Of a stretch of 64,000 nt of DNA, positions 46,138-59,700 are shown piece after piece. Position numbers and translations under genes: made by a program. The notes under the pieces were generated by a model. The model did not search any database and was not told the origin of the DNA. It was given only the letters and a program-made list of their open reading frames with translations. The first letter of the stretch is position 1. The number at the start of each line of letters is the position of its first letter. Source of the DNA: Mastacembelus armatus (taxonomy: Eukaryota; Chordata; Actinopteri; Synbranchiformes; Mastacembelidae); assembly GCF_900324485.2 (NCBI RefSeq), contig NC_046650.1:16138193-16202192 (forward strand), given 5' to 3'.

Positions 46138-48738
46138 CTGCGGGTAGTTATAGCATGTTCCAGCTCAGTGTGTGCTCTCAGGCCCTGATCAGGCTGTTTT
46201 CCTGGGCTCTGCCGGCAGGTGCTGGCCTGAAGAAGCTGGATGTGGACAGAGTAAAGACTTTTTATTATTTCTCTAATAACTGTGTTAAAGCTCAGAGGTA
46301 ATGGCCAGAAATGGCCACCACACGTCCAAGAGCTTACTAGTACTTCTACAAATTATTACTGAAGATATGTGCATATGGCACCATGTGTATAATTGTATTT
46401 AAGAGACATAAAAACAAGTTTACCTCCTGTCTGCCTGTTGCTTTAGTCTGATTTTGGCAGCCTTTTGTTTATTTCACTACTTTATGAGATTAACTTGCAG
46501 AGATCGAAGACTGGAGGAGAGTAGTCTATGTGGAAGGCAAGAGATAAATCTAAAAACCTGTCAAACTTGTACTTAAAAAAAAAAAAAAAAAGTAGTAATG
46601 TAAAGTACACATAGTTTTCAACACAACTTCTATGAAATATATAATGATCTGTTAAAAAATAATTCCCAAGTCTCAAGTCTCTGCATATCTGTCTCCGTTC
46701 TAAAAGTAGTGGGGCCGGCACAGGAAGCAATGGTGATCAGCGGCATCAAGCAAACAGGAAAAGTGAGAATATGTCCGTTTCCCACCATGGGCGTTCCGGG
46801 ACATTCCATAAATTCCCAGGACACTCTCCAAGAAGTCCCCCTCCTGTGGACCTACCTCTGCGGAGACGACATGGGCGGGTCTGGGCCTGGTGCCTGTTGT
46901 CCTGAGAGAGCGAGATGAAAGGTTGTAAACTGTCTGGCTCACACACCAACACACATACACACAGTTTATAAATCCATCCTTTACCATCTGGGCCTCTAAT
47001 CTGTGTGTGTGCGCACAGGGCAAACACTTGGATTTTGGTCCAATTTCCTGTTTGGATCATCACGTTATCAGTTTAGGTTGTGTGTCTGTGTGTGTGTGTA
47101 TAAAAGAGAGGGCGCACTAGTCTGAGATGAAATCATGATGTTTAATCCTTCAGCCATGGTTGTGTGTGTGTGTGTGTGTGTGTGTTTGCATATCTTGCTA
47201 TGGACAAATTTTAGCTCAAAGCCACCATTGTGAGGACATGTGTGGTCATCAGGCCTTCAGAGGGCTCCTTGAGGGTTCCGATCTGCTTTTAGGGTTCAGG
47301 TTAGAACCAAGTTAAGGTCAGGGGAAAGGAATCAGAGATGCATTATGACGAGTGTTCTCGTAACTGTAGAGAGACTATTAAATGTGTGCTTCTGCGTGTC
47401 CTCAATAAGGACAGTCACATGCCATCACACAAACCAGGGATTAAACACACACAGATTATCCAGAGGTGTTCACATTTTTCTGACCTTGTTTATAATTTAC
47501 TTTTTCTGACACATTTTAGCCGATTGGATTAAATTACAGTTTAATGCAGCACCTTTCAGCTACAGGACAGCATTTCTGGAGCTGGTTTTTGGAAAAAAGA
47601 CGGGCCTCCCATTGTTGGAGAGGAAGAACCATGTGAGCCAGGTCAGCGGTGTGGCTCCCTGCTGTGTTTTTAATAGTTTTTGGACAACAATGGAGGTCTA
47701 CGGCACAGACCGATAAGCTGAGCCAGGTTCTGGATTCACACACATTATGCTGAGGACACCACATTCATTGGTGCTGTCAGTCTCTGGATGGGGTTTGGAC
47801 TCAGTATCACTCATGAAAACACTGACTGCTTCCTTTAAGTGTGTTTTTATAGAAAAGCTGATGCTCCTCATTGTACGACTGTCTGTTGCAATGATGCAGC
47901 CACACAGGTGTGTGCGTGTGTGAGAGAGATCCCTTGTCCTGATATTTGACAGTTTGAAATAAATAAATCTTATTTATTTGTGTGTGTGAATTGTGTGTTA
48001 TATTGTTTTTCTGCCAGGTTTGTATTTTTTCACAACAGTTGTTTTTCACGAATGTGCCGTGGTCTTCTACATGTTTTATTCACCAGATGTTTCCTGCTCC
48101 ACTTTGATCAAATGCTTGAATTTTGGAGTCAGCCTAATTTGGAAGGATACATGAAATGAATATTTAAAGTTTTTACCCACTGATTAGATTGATAATTTTA
48201 AAAATATTATTTGATGTTTTAGTGTATGTGTTGTATATATGGTGTCTTGTTGGTCATATATTGTCATCTAATGCTTGTATTAACTTGAGATAATATGTGA
48301 ACATTTTTAAATTAAAAAAATAATTATAATAGTTTTTATATATGGTTTTTATGGTGACTACCTGACTGTATTACAGTAAACAACCTGGACGTCACCCTGG
48401 AGAAGAAAACACTAAGTGTGTCAAAGTGTGATGGACTGGAGAGGAGTGTTTATTTTTGCTGGACTTCACACGTGAAAGACACGTGCAGGTCAGTGAGGGT
48501 CATCGACCTGTTACACCTTCTTAATAATGCTTATATCACACACACAATATAGAAATGATCAGGTCATCCTTAACTGTTAATTAGGAAATTAGGAGTTAAT
48601 TGTCCACTAAAAGCACAGCCTACATTATATTATTAGTAGTATTCTGTCTTGAAACTATTGCACACAATATATAATCTATGAGATAATGTTTCTTTTCAGT
48701 TTAAGCTGCACCTGCAGGAGTTGACAGATGGAACTTAC
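46138..48738. other. FHIP1A 5' intron
   Basis: Between a candidate untranslated exon (ending 48739) and the first coding exon (acceptor 'ctacccgcag' at 46138). It contains an A17 run at 46575-46591, a (GT)n run at 47159-47186 and no supportable exon. Long minus-strand frames near 46.7-47.06 kb lack splice logic. Confidence 0.45.
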
Positions 48739-48960
48739 CTCGGCTGCTCACAGGTGAAGTAATGTCAGTCTTTCTAAGTCTTGTTTCATCTCCCGAAAAC
48801 AAACGTAAAGCGGATTTAAAGTGTTACAGTCCAGAAATGTGTGGGTGTTCCGAGGTTTGTTGGTGCACAGTGAGTGGCCGTGCTGTTTCAGTCCGGTCCG
48901 CTGCTGAGATCCTCAGTCTTTAAGCCGCTCAGCTGTCAATCACGATTTACGCAACATCCT
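48739..48960 (-). promoter_or_regulatory. Candidate FHIP1A promoter and first untranslated exon
   Basis: A strong minus-strand donor (ccgag|gtaagt) ends an exon at 48739. Above it lie CpG dinucleotides, a 'gtcaatcacg' inverted CCAAT-like element and, further up, CACCC-type boxes (ccacgccc) to about 48990. It would splice to the coding exon acceptor at 46138. Assignment is inferred from position and the donor. Confidence 0.45.
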
Positions 48961-48990
48961 AACCACGCCCATTGTCTCGTTAAACCACGC

Positions 48991-50340
48991 CCCCTCATGT
49001 AGAAAGTACCCAAAGTATCATTAGCACAGTGTATAAATAAGTCCTGCATACAATCCTTCAGTTTAGTAAAAGTACTTGCACCAAAAAAGTATTAATTATA
49101 TAAATGTATATTCTGTTTATTAAATTTACTGATGTAATTTGGAAACATCTCTAATGATGCCGCTGGTAACTACATCAGGTAAATGGCATATAGAATATAT
49201 GTAGTATACTTCAGGATGTTTGCTATTCAGTATGTATACATGTATTCAGTATGTATACTTCCTGAACTTGGTAATACAGTGTGATTGTGCAAAACAGATA
49301 CGATACACAAATTGAGAAGAGTTCTAAATTGACAAAAATAATCACATATTACCAACAAATAAATAAAATATTAAAAACTATAAACTCATATTATGAAAAC
49401 AGTGGTCAATGTCACATATTAAAATGAGGTGGAGTGCTGTCTAGTGATAATCATGGCATCATGTTATGGGACAAATGAAGCTGTTAATCTGCTGTTTGAA
49501 CAATAAACAAAAGTAACGTGGATCCCAGACAACCACCGTCCTTACCAGCTGCTTTACAAAGTGACCTCATTCCAGAATCCAATTATTAGAAATGATCATT
49601 AAAACACGCACACAAATGAAAGGAAGAGTCAAATTATTAACATAATTAAAGGTTCTTGTTATAATCTGTTTACTTACATCTATGCATATATTTTGAGGCA
49701 TTTTTGAACATCATGGTCACAGATATCTCAATGTTCCGTTTAGATTTATAGATGTGGTGATGATTTAAATCAGATTTAGTCCCATTTTCAGACCTGTTCC
49801 AATCAAGGTTGGTCACCTGCTAGTTTCACTTAAGGTGTCAGTGCTGCACTCTTGTGAAAAAACGCTGAAACTACAGCTGGAAACTACAACTGTTTTATTG
49901 GCGTCTCTCTTTGCATAAAATTGTGTCCTTCACTTTGAAATGACTCACTGATTTTTAGATATCACAACCAGTATGAAGCCAACTTTGGTAAAAATGGATT
50001 ATACGAGACAGTGCACAGTGCCAAGGCAGCAGCATGTCTAGACCTGTTAGTGCCTGTTTACAATCCTGCTTTCTCCAGGTACTTCCCTGAGCATGTAGAT
50101 GAAAGAGGGTACTTTTTACTACACCTTTTGGAAACTAAGTAGTTTTGCGGTTGTTTTGTGTGACTTTGTAGTCGTTTAAAGCGATTGAGTAAACACTATA
50201 TTCGTTTTTGCCCCTTTGCAATAATTTTGTGTATCTTTATTATATCATATGTATTATATTTTTATGTATTATTGTCATTATTGTAGAAGAAAAAGCGCAG
50301 ACATGAGCTAATTAGCTAAGCTAATTGTTTGTTTGTTGTT
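48991..50340. other. Intergenic region between FHIP1A and SH3D19
   Basis: AT-rich, with an 'aagtacttgcacc' type dispersed repeat at about 49000-49110 and nothing I recognise as coding. It separates two divergent promoters. Confidence 0.5.
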
Positions 50341-50349
50341 TTTTTTTTG

Positions 50350-50799
50350 GCCGCCATATTTCTTTGGATCTTCTTCCCGTTTTTTTTTTTCAGTTGGTGA
50401 CGTCACGCGGCCGGAGCTGTGGCGCGGCTCCGCGTCGTGAGCTCGCGACCAGGGGAAACAGAGACGCTTGGAGAAAGTCTTCAACCCAAACCCCAGACAA
50501 TGGCTTTTAATTTTTAAATAACCGCACACATTCAGACAGTGTTACGCGTCTGGGGTGGCTGAACACCGGGCCGAAGCGTTTAACTAGCTCTGGAAGTGGT
50601 TTCGGCGTGTAAAGTTGGGTGTTTAGGTGAAGTTGTCCCCGAGTTGTTGTGGTGCATATTAGCGACGACCGAACAGGAGGGGGGATAATAATAATGCGGC
50701 TGCTGTTGTCGTCCCTGTTTTGACCCGGCTCCGTTTTCTCCAGACACACAACAGGAGGAAAATTACAAAACAGAGCAGGAAAGAAAGAAAACAGGAGAC
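50350..50799 (+). promoter_or_regulatory. SH3D19 promoter and 5' untranslated region, CpG-rich
   Basis: CpG density rises sharply from about 50398. A perfect palindromic CRE (TGACGTCA) lies at 50398-50405 and a YY1-type core (ccgccat) at 50351-50357. The following GC-rich 5' leader runs to the ATG at 50800. The layout is that of a broadly active, TATA-less housekeeping-type promoter. Confidence 0.6.
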
Positions 50800-53700
50800 A
50801 TGGCCGAAGCACGGTCCGAGGAAGAGGAGGAAAGCGTGATGAGGGACACCCGGGAACAAGTGGTCCGGCGACAGTCGAACAGCTCCGGAGGTAAAACAGC
50901 TAAAATATTCATGTGTCTCGTCTGGTTTAAACTGAGTCCACCTGGTATCGATTCAATATATCGATCCCTGTGGGAAAAATAAGCTGTCACGGGTCAATTG
51001 GCAAGCTTACAGTGGAAATGAAACGGTATAGATGGACACTTAAGATCCAGGTAGTCAAAACAGTTTAAACAAAAAGCTCCTATAGTGTTTCTGTTGTATT
51101 ATTAATGTGAAATTTAAGTATTTTTATCGTTTTTGTATCGAGTTTTGCTACTTGTAGCTACTGTGCGGTTTTCAGTGCTCCACCTGTATCTTCCCAGGCC
51201 TGTGATATTTGTAGTATTCCTGGTGTATCTCTCACAGCAGTGTTAACACATGTAGTTTTAAACAAACAGACTATACAGGTAGGACTGAAAAATACCAGGA
51301 ATTTACAGGTTTAACATGTAAAATATGATAAAGCTGCAAGGCAGTGAACAGCATGCAGATTCTGAGAGACAGGTTTTAATCATATTTCAGTTTTGAAAGA
51401 GTTGAAATATCAGAGGTAAGTTTTCTTAAGTTGTCATTTTAAACTGACTGAGACAACTATGGTAATTATGGATGACTCTGCTAACTGCTTTTAATATTCA
51501 TTGGTTAATTATTTCTTTATCGAAATCTAAGAAAAGGCGATCGCAACTTCCAAAAAGCTCCACCAAAAGTACAAAACCACTTTATTGTCAAAAATGACAG
51601 AATCAACCAGTCCTCACTGTAAATTCTGAGGATGATTGATAAATTAATTCATAATGAAATAAACCAAAAACCTTTTACTGATTAAAATAGAATTTTTTTC
51701 TGCAAACAAACGCATACAGATGTTTTCTGGTAAGAGATTAAAAGTGTGTGAAAAAAAACATGCTGTTTGTGTATGGGTGTAACCTGCGTGAACCCACAGG
51801 CATAAATTCTTGTATCGGCATGACAGTTTGGCACCATTCGGGTCAAAGGTTAGACGTACCGGGAAAAATACACACAAACACACCCTCACAGAAACATTCC
51901 CAGTTGAGTAAAATGGTGCAGGCCTGTGCCAAGACTCACAGCAATTAGCTTAATGTACAAGTCTGTCTCTTTGTCTCTGACTCATTCAGGGAAACACAAG
52001 TTATAATTTAACGTGCCTTGACTTTTTATTATTCATCTTTATGACTGTGTAAGTAAGAAGCCTTTCAGATGATGCACTTGCTTTTGTTGAACAGTTCAGT
52101 CACAAAGTTATTTAAGTTATACACAACAAAAAAGGCAAATTCTTACAACTGAAAGCGAATATTTGGTAATTGCTTTGATTAAGAAATCCATTATTGAATT
52201 GCTATTAGTTTAGTGTCAGTTGTGGAATGATCAAAGTATTTTAGCACTGCTTGACTTAACTTTTTTCTTTCAGGTCAGTAATTAAAATAGGGATTTATTT
52301 CTAGTTGTTTTATCTATAAAGAACAGGGCATGCTACAGTTTCCCACTGTTTAAACAGACTTCTTTAAATAGCTTGTTTAATTGACCAGTGGTCAAAATAA
52401 AAAAAATGAGTTAATCATATATTACAAAGAAAAGCAGCTCATCTTTATAGGGAAGAAGCTGGAACCAGTGACTTTTTTACTTAAAAAAAAAAAAAAAAAA
52501 AAATGTTGCTGTGCCGGTGGTCTGAGGGTTAAGGTGCACATGACTGCTAAATTTATATATACTACAACAGAGGATTTTAACCATATCACACTTTAGTTCT
52601 CACCAGTGAAGCTTTAGAAGAATAGGTAACCAGAAGCAGTTTCTTTATTTCTCCGCCTGTCTGTGATTGTACATTTTTCAGCACTCCTTTATCTGTGCAT
52701 CAGTTGCTAGATAAGAAGACCTGACGTGTCTCAGACACAGAGCACATCAGGAACTACTTTGTCCTGTTTGTTGAGAGTTTTCCAGGCACTGGGCAGAACT
52801 GTTGTTCTCTGTCACAAAGAAAGTGTTTCCCTTTTTTCTTTCCAGCTTGTTTGAACTAAACAGATGAAAAAGAAAGAGGAAGCTAAAGTTCTGGTCATAG
52901 CAGGTGAAATTTGATCTGCCAAAGAAGTGCATCACGTAAACACCACTGCAAAAACTGCTAGGTGGATGAGAAAATGGAAACCCTTCAGATTGTATCACAC
53001 TTTAATAACATTGCTAAAAAAACAAAAAATAAATTTACGTGCTTATTGTCAAAACACAGTTAAACTCATGGTTACAGCTACTTTACTCCTGTTCAGACTT
53101 CAACATGGTAGTAGACAGGTCTGTGAGCACGAGTGTTGTGTAATGAAACTCAAGCTCGTGATCGTGATGAGCTGAGGTCATTAGATGTGTTTCAAATGTT
53201 TTTATTTTTATAAAGTTTGATTTCAAAGGACAGCAAAATATTTTGAAACTCAGAGGAAATGTTTTTGGCATCACATGAAGTCATGTATTGGAAAGCAACT
53301 AGAGTTTGCGTGTGTGAGGCCTTCCAGCACTGTGGTTCTGGTCTCTCTGTGGAGTTCAAGGAAATCTGTGATTAATTTTTCTGGCATCTGAAATGAGTTT
53401 GCATTTAGCCTTTCATTAGCCTTGGGAATTACAGCTTGTCAAAAACACGTAATTGCCATCCCGACTCAAACAGCAGCTCTTTGTGCTTTCATATTAGAAG
53501 GTGAACAAGATGTGACATTTTCAATTAAAACAAACTAAAAAAAGATAGATGTTGTAACTTTTTTGGACAAATCCGTTGGCGATTAGATTTAATTCCTGAC
53601 TGCTTCATTAACCTCGGAGATGTGCCTGCTGTACAGTGATCCTATTTTCCTGCACAGACTTTTCTGTAAATGCGATGGGTGAGAAATGTCACATGAGTGT

Positions 53701-56700
53701 CACATTTTTCATCCCATGTGGAAAATCATCACTGACCAGTGGGCAAACACACACAGTAAAGTCTCTAAAAAATCTCTGAACTGCTAAATAGTCTTACAGG
53801 TAAAAAAACAACCAGAAGTTATTTATTATTAGTTATTCCAAACTTTGGCAGAAAAAAAAAAACAGAGAATTAATAAAACACTTTTCTCTTAAAGGAAAAT
53901 CAAGTGCAGCCTTAAAGCTGCGATAACTGCTTTTTCTGGGCCACTTGGGGGCAGCTGAGCCAGGCGGATATAGTGAACATTTGCTTATTTACACACCAAA
54001 AAGATGCAGAGCATCATTCACATTCATCAGCAGTTGTGTTTGTGTTATGTCAGAGGTCGTTTATGGTATAAACAGACGCCCCCATCTGACGTCAGAAAGG
54101 TCCAGTGCTCTCTCTGTCGTAGCTTTTTAGCTGCTAAAGTCTCACTCAGCTAGATTGTGAGATTGTCTGTTTGGATGGATAAGAGTTCATCAACCTGAAA
54201 AAGTGCCTGTGTTTGGAAGTGAGAGTGAATCAAATTTGCAGACCAGGAACCAAAAGCAGAGTGTGTAAAGATGCTTAAGTGCTCTGTGGACCTGAGGGGA
54301 TCTGAGTATAAGAGCTTTAGGGACAAACAGTCTGCTGCTGTCACAGTGGTTGTTGAATCCCTTTTATATCCAGTCTCTGATGATGACCTGTGAACTCCCT
54401 GAACTGAACAAGAAACCAAACAGATGAGGAGAGCTGAGGAAAATCTGCTGTGGTGTGCATATGCATGTTTGAACACAGCTCCAGCACAAAGCTCAGCCTG
54501 CCTGCTGCAGGACAAACATCTGGAAGTCTTAAAAGTCCTGATGACTCCAGCAGAAACCCACACCAGCCAATAATAGCCTCACTTCCTGGTGGATGTCCGC
54601 CAATCAGGAGGCTGGCCAGAACAGATGGGTGGCTCGGTCAGAGTTTTAGAGAAGGAGAGTGCAGAGAAGGAGAGGACAAAACAGAGAAAAGAGGAATTTA
54701 GTGTTTTGGAATAGCAAAAGAGAAAGAAAAGAAGTGAAAGCACATCAACTCTTAGCCTCTGGATGCTACAGGAAGCAAAGCTGAACAGGATTCTAATTTA
54801 TGGTGTGAAGAGGAGAAGAAAGGAGATAGGAAACAAAGTCCAGCTCTACCTCAGAGAGAGAGAGAGTCTACTTTTTCCTTTCCTTTGTTCAGTTTGAAAA
54901 GTTCAGGTGAGGATTTGTTAATCCTCTTTGTTTCTTGATGTCTGTTTATTTTTTGGTGCTTAGTGCTGTCATGTTTCTGCATTGCATTTCCAGGAGATTA
55001 CCTGTCAATCAATCAATATGGACATTGTCTTATATGGGTTTTATTTAGCTGTAGTCTCTGTAGATGGCGCTATTTTCTTTTTGTGTACAACTGATACAAC
55101 TTCTGTCTGTTCCAAACAAACAGGACACAGTCCATCACTTCCTCTGCAATAGAGGATAGTCTTCATCACAAAACCATAAAATAGAAAGGGCTACCATCTA
55201 GTTTATGGATGTTTTATTTTTGAGGGGTTAAATACGTTTATTTTTTCGTTTTGATGTGGGATTTTTTACGTCAAATATGCATTTTGACAGGTAAAAAAAT
55301 AAGAAAAGGGTTTTATTCACAAGGTCGCCTGAGTTTTGCTAGTAAAACAATACTTTTTCAGTACTTAAATTTGGGCAATATGAGCATTTTTAGCCTTGTT
55401 TTTACTTTGTGAAGTTTTCAGTTCTTCATACTAAGGACATATTTCTATCAGGGGTCCAAAGAAGGCATCTGAATCACAGTCTCTTTCTCTCTCTTTGTGC
55501 AGGTCGTCCTGGCAGACGTAAGCCAGAGCATCGTCACAGGTAAGACAATCTGCTCTTCTCCCTCCTCTTGGTCACAGCTGGCAGTTGGCTCACAATCAGG
55601 ATCTGTTACCAGGTGGTGTGTTCAATCCGACCTGCATGTTAGCGAGTTTTGGCCAGGACCTTCCTGTGTTTGATGTTGAATCCAAGGAAAAGCTCTGACT
55701 TGTGTGATCTCAGTCCAGGATGAAAGCAGTTTAGATCATGAGTTTTTGTTTAGTCTATGGGTCTGATTTCATGCTGCTTTCTGCTCCAGCCTGGGACTAT
55801 TTTCCTCAGTGTCCTTGCAGGAACTACTTTCCCCTCTATGGTCTCTGGATCTGACACACTCCTGAAAGTATTTTGGCTGTTAGCCGGTTGGTATGGCAAC
55901 TAGCAGGAGAAGTCACAGGTTTACAGACTGTGTGTGTTTATAGGGAGGAGCAGAGCCTCAGTTTGGGTGTATTTCACATAAAAACAGTAACTAGAGAAAC
56001 AGAATGGATCGTAAGAAGGTTGTGAAAGATTTGAAAATCCTTAGCACACCAACAGTCAGCAGACAGTGCATGTTAGTCAGCATTAAAGGTACGCAACATT
56101 TTGAAAAAATATTTTAATTCACGCATTAAACAGTTGTTTACTGGATCATTACTGAAAGCACTATAGAAACAAAACAGAGACCCGGTCGTAATAACATAGT
56201 GCAAATGCTCTTTTTTCATTCTTCCTACATTTACGTCTGTCTGATTTCATGTGTAAAACTAAAATAGATAAATGCTTTGATGAAGGACTGCCCAAACACA
56301 TGCACAGTTATTTTCATTTGTACGATCTATGATGTTCGCCCTCCTCTGTGATGGTTTTTTTTAACTACGTAACTCCGGTTGGTTTTGACTCCTGGAGAAT
56401 GACTTGTCCTGGTCCCTTTGAACTGTTGGACGAGCTGTTGCACAAACCCCAAAGTGGCGTAATGGGACAAGAGGAAAAGCACCACCATATTTTCCAAACA
56501 CTAAAAACTGCCTTTGCAAAGCAGATGCTGAGCCAACTCAACAACACCAAAACGCAACATGTCCAGCCTCAGAATGACCACGGAATGACCAGCTCTGACA
56601 GTCGCAGCGAAAAAGAAATTTTAAAGAAAATAGTTTCAGTGATTTTGTTTTTCAGTGAACTGGGAGAAATGGAAAGAGTAGTTTAAACTGAAGAACTGCG

Positions 56701-59700
56701 TTTGGAGTGTGTTTGTGTTTGGGCAGTGTCAGGGGTGAGTCATGGGTGTCTGTTCATGGTTAGCAGCTCTGTGGCACAAAGACAAAGCAAGAGAGACGAT
56801 CAGAGACAAAGACACAGGGAAAGAGAAGAAAACAGACTGAAAGACGATTAACAGATTGAGAGAAAGAGACACAGGAAGGCAACTGACCTCCTCCTGTCGT
56901 CTGGGTGAGTCTGGTTCTCTTGGTTCCTAATCTGACTTGCAAAAACCTATTATTTAAGTAAGAAATCTGGCTCCATTTAAGGCTTTCCCCTGATCCCAGA
57001 GATTCTGAAATATCTTTGAATCATTTTGACAGATTTGGCTGAAGTCAGAGAATACTGGGGGATTTTCCAGATTCTCTCTCTTTAGAAATAGAAAAATGTG
57101 CTTTAAGCAGGTTCTTTGCTCCAGAACGTTGATATGAGTGAAAAACAACGTTTAATCAATCTCATACAGAGAAACTGTTAAAGCGCTCTGTATTTGCTGT
57201 GCTGTATTCTCATATCATATTAACTGCAACAGCAGTACTTTGTTTCTGTTGATTGTCAGACTGTAAAAGGCCTCAAAGCTGAGGTGTTTGACCATTTTAA
57301 TCATTTACAACCTGTATGTGTATCTGCTCTACATGTCTCCACAAATCACAGACTCCGTCCTCTGAGATGTAAAAGCATGTTTCACTCTTTTACCAGGATG
57401 TGAACTGGAGCTCTTTCTGTGTAAATCTGTTTGTAGATAATTTCAGTTTCCCCTGAGGAGGAAAAACCATCACTTGTGTGTGCATGTGTTTTTGTTAATG
57501 TGCTCACTTGCCTGCTGTATTTTGTTACTGTTTACAAGTGAAAAACAAGCCTGTGGTCATGTCGCTTCACTGAGAAACACTTTGGACTCAAGATTTAAAG
57601 TTTTTAATTTGAGAGCTGAGCTGGAAATAAAAGCATGTGAGAGATCCAGTACTGAGGACTGGGTGGGACGACCGATCTATGTTTGTCACTGGAAAAAAGA
57701 GGGAGAGAATGAGGGAGGGATGTGGCATCAGAGGTGAAATAATGTGACTCATGGTTTCCTTTTTCCTTACCTTCTTTTTCTTCACTTTCCACAGCCAGGG
57801 TCCTCTCTCCTCCATCAGAGCGGCCATCAAGAGAAGTGAGTACCCATTCATCCTCAACCTCTTGTGTGTTTAGTGTAGATGATTTCAATCCAATGATCTG
57901 AAATGATCATTAACTCTCATCATACAGCAAAATGTAGCCAGAGGTCTCTCTACACATCCTATTTCTGATTGGATGAAGAAAAGGTGGAAACTTAGTAGGA
58001 ATTTTAAAAACTGAGGCACTGAGGTCCTGTCAGGCTGGATTTCAACATGGAGAACACTCCAGTATTTAAGAGGGTTTATAATGTAAAACCTTTAATTAAG
58101 CTGCCATGAAGGTCATGGATATGACAGAAATGGCAAGAACAACTTTGGTTCTTTTGTAGGGTAATAAAATCCAGCCCCTCATGCCTCGCTAAAGCGAGAT
58201 GTCAGTCTTTCTATCTTCCTATGTCATGGCTTTTTTTTCCTGTTTGTATTCGAGACTCTGCTGTTCTCTGTTTTACAGCGTCCAATAGGTCGACTTCTCT
58301 TTCTGATGCGTCCAGAGACAGAGACAGAGAGAGGGACAGAGACAGAGAAAGAGAGAGAGACAGAGACAGAGAAAGAGAGAGGGACAGAGACAGGAGGTAA
58401 GACTGCTGTTGGTGCAGTTTTTTGCTTATTCAGATTGAATTTTATTGTCCGTATGTGTTGAGCAGCTATGCTGTCCTCAACATGGCTATGCTGATTTCTG
58501 TTTTCATGACTTCCTGTTCTTGTGGCCTGTTGCCAGGCGACCAGAGATCACCATACTGTCTGCAGAGCCATTGACCTCCACGTCCTGGTTTCCTGGAGCT
58601 TCTGCAGGATTCCCACCTCCCCCTCCTCCTGCTGCGCAGATCTGGGGTCCCACAATCCCTCCGTCCATACAGGTGAGTGCTGATCTGGTTGTATTTATTG
58701 ACTGCAGGACTGGGTTAGTTTCATCAGGGTGTACCTAATAAACTGACCACTGACAGTGGAAACGAAGGGGAAAAAAAGCAGTAAATCTCCACATTTACTG
58801 AGCTGGAGTCAGGAAATATTTTGAATTTTTGCCTCAGTCCTTTGCTTCAGCTTATTTCTGTGAGCTTGTGTTTAGCGTTAGGTATTTTATTCAGCGTCCC
58901 CTCCTTTTTCTTTCCCCTGGAAGCTGAAAGTGATCATGTGAGCTCTACTTCGCTTTTTTCCTGTTGTGATTCATTTTCTTTCCTGTGTTTCTCCTCAGCC
59001 TCCTCCTTCCTATGAGGAGGTGATCAAGGAGAAGACACAGGAGCAGGTTCTCATGCCCTGTTCTTCCTCCTGCTCCTCCTCATCTTCATCACGGCCAGTT
59101 TCTACCATAACCATTGCCACCCAGACTGAGGCAGGATCTGCCACTGAGCCCCAGGACTCCCAGGGTGAGATGAAGCTCATTTCTGTAGTTTTGGAAGTAC
59201 TTTTCAAAGTATTCTGTTACATATTAGTTAAATAATTTGTGTGTTTTCGTGCAGCGAGACCACTGAGACCAACACGGCCACCGCTCCCCTCCCCTCCCAG
59301 ATTGTCTCACAGCAGCAGCACCACTAGCCAATCAGGACTCAGTGACGGTGTGGTATCGAACACAGCACCTGACACAGTGACACACGCTTCTGCACACACT
59401 CAGTGCTGTGACCTCCTCAGTGAGCTTCGTTCATCTGTGACCTCAGCCACTGCTGCTCAAACTGACCAGTGGGATCAGTGTTTGGCAGCTGTTGACGTAG
59501 CAGCTCCTCCCGACACTTCTTCTAACGTCCTATTGGAGCGTCCCACGCCACGCCCTCGTTCTAAGCTCGGTTCTCGGCCAATCAGCAGCGAGGTCAAAGT
59601 TCAGACTTTGGTTAAGCTACGTGAGGACAGCTTTGCCACGCTAGCAGCTCGTGCAGAGAGTGAATCCACTAAGCAGGGCCTGAGTCAGGGGAAGTACCTG

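Noticed and set aside
46700-47063. Minus-strand frames of about 105 residues upstream of the FHIP1A start
   Set aside because: Two overlapping frames with no codon bias or family match; the well-placed acceptor at 46138 supports a different first coding exon.
56348-56686. 112-residue open frame in SH3D19 intron 2
   Set aside because: It starts after a T run, no acceptor in the right phase for SH3D19 was found, and I recognise no domain. It could be a single-exon gene but I cannot support it.
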